Assembly (NCBI RefSeq): GCF_000720255.1
Contig: NZ_JOJE01000018.1
Location: 1-64,000 of the forward strand
Length of the DNA stretch: 64,000 nucleotides
Direction of reading: 5' to 3'
Origin: Streptomyces griseus subsp. griseus
Lineage (GTDB): Bacteria > Actinomycetota > Actinomycetes > Streptomycetales > Streptomycetaceae
Shown here: positions 63,273 through 64,000 of the stretch, piece after piece
How positions within the stretch are numbered: position 1 is the first letter of the stretch
Layout of the letters: every line of letters begins with the position of its first letter
The notes under the pieces: generated by a model
The model's input: only the letters and a program-made list of their open reading frames with translations
What the model was told of the DNA's origin: nothing
The model's database searches: none
Made by a program: the position numbers and the translations under genes

Positions 63273-63371
63273 CCCGCACAGATACCCCGCACCTCGAAAC
63301 CCGACCCCGCACAGACACCCCGCACCTCGAAACCCGACCCCGCACAGACACCCCGCACCTCGAACCCCAAG
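63273..63371. repeat. 33-bp tandem repeat, three copies
   Basis: Three consecutive 33-base units (63273-63305, 63306-63338, 63339-63371), each starting CCCGCACAGA and containing CCCCGCACCTCGAA, precede mfd. The second is the reference; the first differs by one base and the third at its end. The period of 33 is a multiple of three, but no gene covers it. Confidence 0.85.
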
Positions 63372-63487
63372 CTTGTCCACAGCCCCCAACGGCCACGCCG
63401 TCAGCGACGTACGCTGGACAGACCCCCGGCCCGCCGCGCGCGTCGGGCGGTCCGCGATGCCCACCCCCGGACGAAAGCCGCCCCCGA

Positions 63488-64000
63488 ATGAGCCTGCACG
63501 GTCTGCTCGACGCCGTAGTCAAGGACCCCGCCCTCGCGGAAGCGACGAAGGCGGCCGCAGACGGCAACCGCATGCACGTCGACCTGGTCGGCCCGCCCGC
63601 CGCCCGCCCCTTCGCGATCGCCGCCCTCGCCCGCGAGTCCGGCCGCCCCGTCCTCGCCGTCACCGCCACCGGCCGCGAGGCCGAGGACCTGGCCGCCGCC
63701 CTGCGCTCCCTGCTCCCGCCGGACGGCGTCGTGGAGTACCCCTCCTGGGAGACGCTCCCGCACGAGCGCCTCAGCCCCCGCAGCGACACCGTCGGCCGCC
63801 GCCTCGCCGTCCTGCGCCGCCTGGCCCACCCCAGCCCCGACGACCCAGGGGCCGGCCCGGTCTCCGTCGTCGTGGCCCCCGTGCGCTCGGTGCTCCAGCC
63901 GCAGGTCAAGGGCCTCGGCGACCTGGAACCGGTCGCCCTGAGAACGGGCCGGACGGCCGACCTCAACGCCGTCGTCGACGCCCTCGGCGCCGCCGCGTAC
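63488..64000 (+). CDS. mfd: Transcription-repair coupling factor Mfd, N-terminal part (truncated by window end)
   Basis: The first 171 residues of Mfd are encoded before the window ends. The N-terminal UvrB-like module is recognisable: HVDLVGPPAARPFAIAALA, then EYPSWETLPHERLSPRSDTVGRRL, quoted in part as WETLPHERLSPRSDTVGRR. Mfd displaces stalled RNA polymerase and recruits UvrA. The ATG at 63488 follows CCCCGA; the ribosome-binding site is weak. The helicase domains lie outside the window. Confidence 0.88.
   Translation, partial: MSLHGLLDAVVKDPALAEATKAAADGNRMHVDLVGPPAARPFAIAALARESGRPVLAVTATGREAEDLAAALRSLLPPDGVVEYPSWETLPHERLSPRSDTVGRRLAVLRRLAHPSPDDPGAGPVSVVVAPVRSVLQPQVKGLGDLEPVALRTGRTADLNAVVDALGAAAY

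Noticed and set aside
63273..63371. CRISPR array
   Set aside because: The three units are contiguous 33-base tandem copies without unique spacers, and there are no cas genes in the window.
60210..63464. A 1084-codon open frame antisense to the ABC permease
   Set aside because: Asp/Arg/Gly-rich shadow of the permease, with no recognisable domain. The FtsX permease is certain.

Overview
The window is chromosomal DNA from a Streptomyces (or a very close relative). The base composition is very high in G+C with extreme third-position bias, GTG starts are frequent, and the gene set is diagnostic: an SsgA-like sporulation protein, RpfB, a WhiJ-type HTH/DUF397/ATPase trio, a TamR/Tam pair, a sortase LAXTG substrate and proline/glutamine-rich membrane PQQ proteins. 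From memory, the gene order follows the S. coelicolor interval that runs from mfd to ssgE and the cobalt transport genes, here read in the opposite direction; no database was searched.

Layout. 1-464: the 3' part of an IS200/IS605-type element (partial tnpB and right end) abutting the last codon of cbiQ. 461-2273: CbiQ and a CbiM-PDGLE metal transporter. 2443-2799: ssgE. 2809-6520: a coupled small gene and two paralogous class B penicillin-binding proteins. 6685-9276: a RibD/DHFR-like reductase flanked by a decayed copy of the pmt 3' end, then pmt. 9362-18347: housekeeping run (rsmI, zinc-ribbon protein, tatD, rpfB, rsmA, ispE, ankyrin/HEAT protein, ABC-F protein). 18560-22364: tandem PQQ-propeller membrane proteins. 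22632-26114: atypical response regulator, WhiJ-like trio, an Rpn-like nuclease with a TTA codon and a relic of a second copy. 26172-31607: sodium/sugar symporter divergent from galT-galE-galK. 31913-35379: GNAT, response regulator, tamR/tam, a VOC protein and CsbD. 35434-37118: TetR with a fatty-acid desaturase. 37424-45824: ppc, a sortase substrate, pth, rplY, prs, glmU and tRNA-Gln. 45831-48160: a LAGLIDADG-like protein and a sensor kinase. 48177-53643: a compact toxin/immunity-type cluster. 53911-63089: coiled-coil protein, secreted protein, ActP-type symporter with DUF485, an MFS exporter and a MacB-like ABC transporter. 63488-64000: start of mfd.

The most unusual part is 48177-53643. Four genes carry SUKH-3, a YwqJ-type deaminase, a WHH (HNH/ENDO VII) nuclease fused to a SUKH domain, and a 1022-residue protein that joins an Imm35/YrhB-like domain, about 550 residues of Pro/Gly/Ala repeat, a deaminase-like domain and a SUKH-4 domain. 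Predicted toxins and predicted immunities are thus partly fused in single polypeptides, with no signal peptides visible. The families are known; the arrangement deserves experimental attention.

Several short regulatory palindromes are clear by eye: 24 bp between tamR and tam, 20 bp upstream of a PBP gene, and two dyads upstream of the desaturase-TetR operon. Strong hairpin terminators separate many transcription units.
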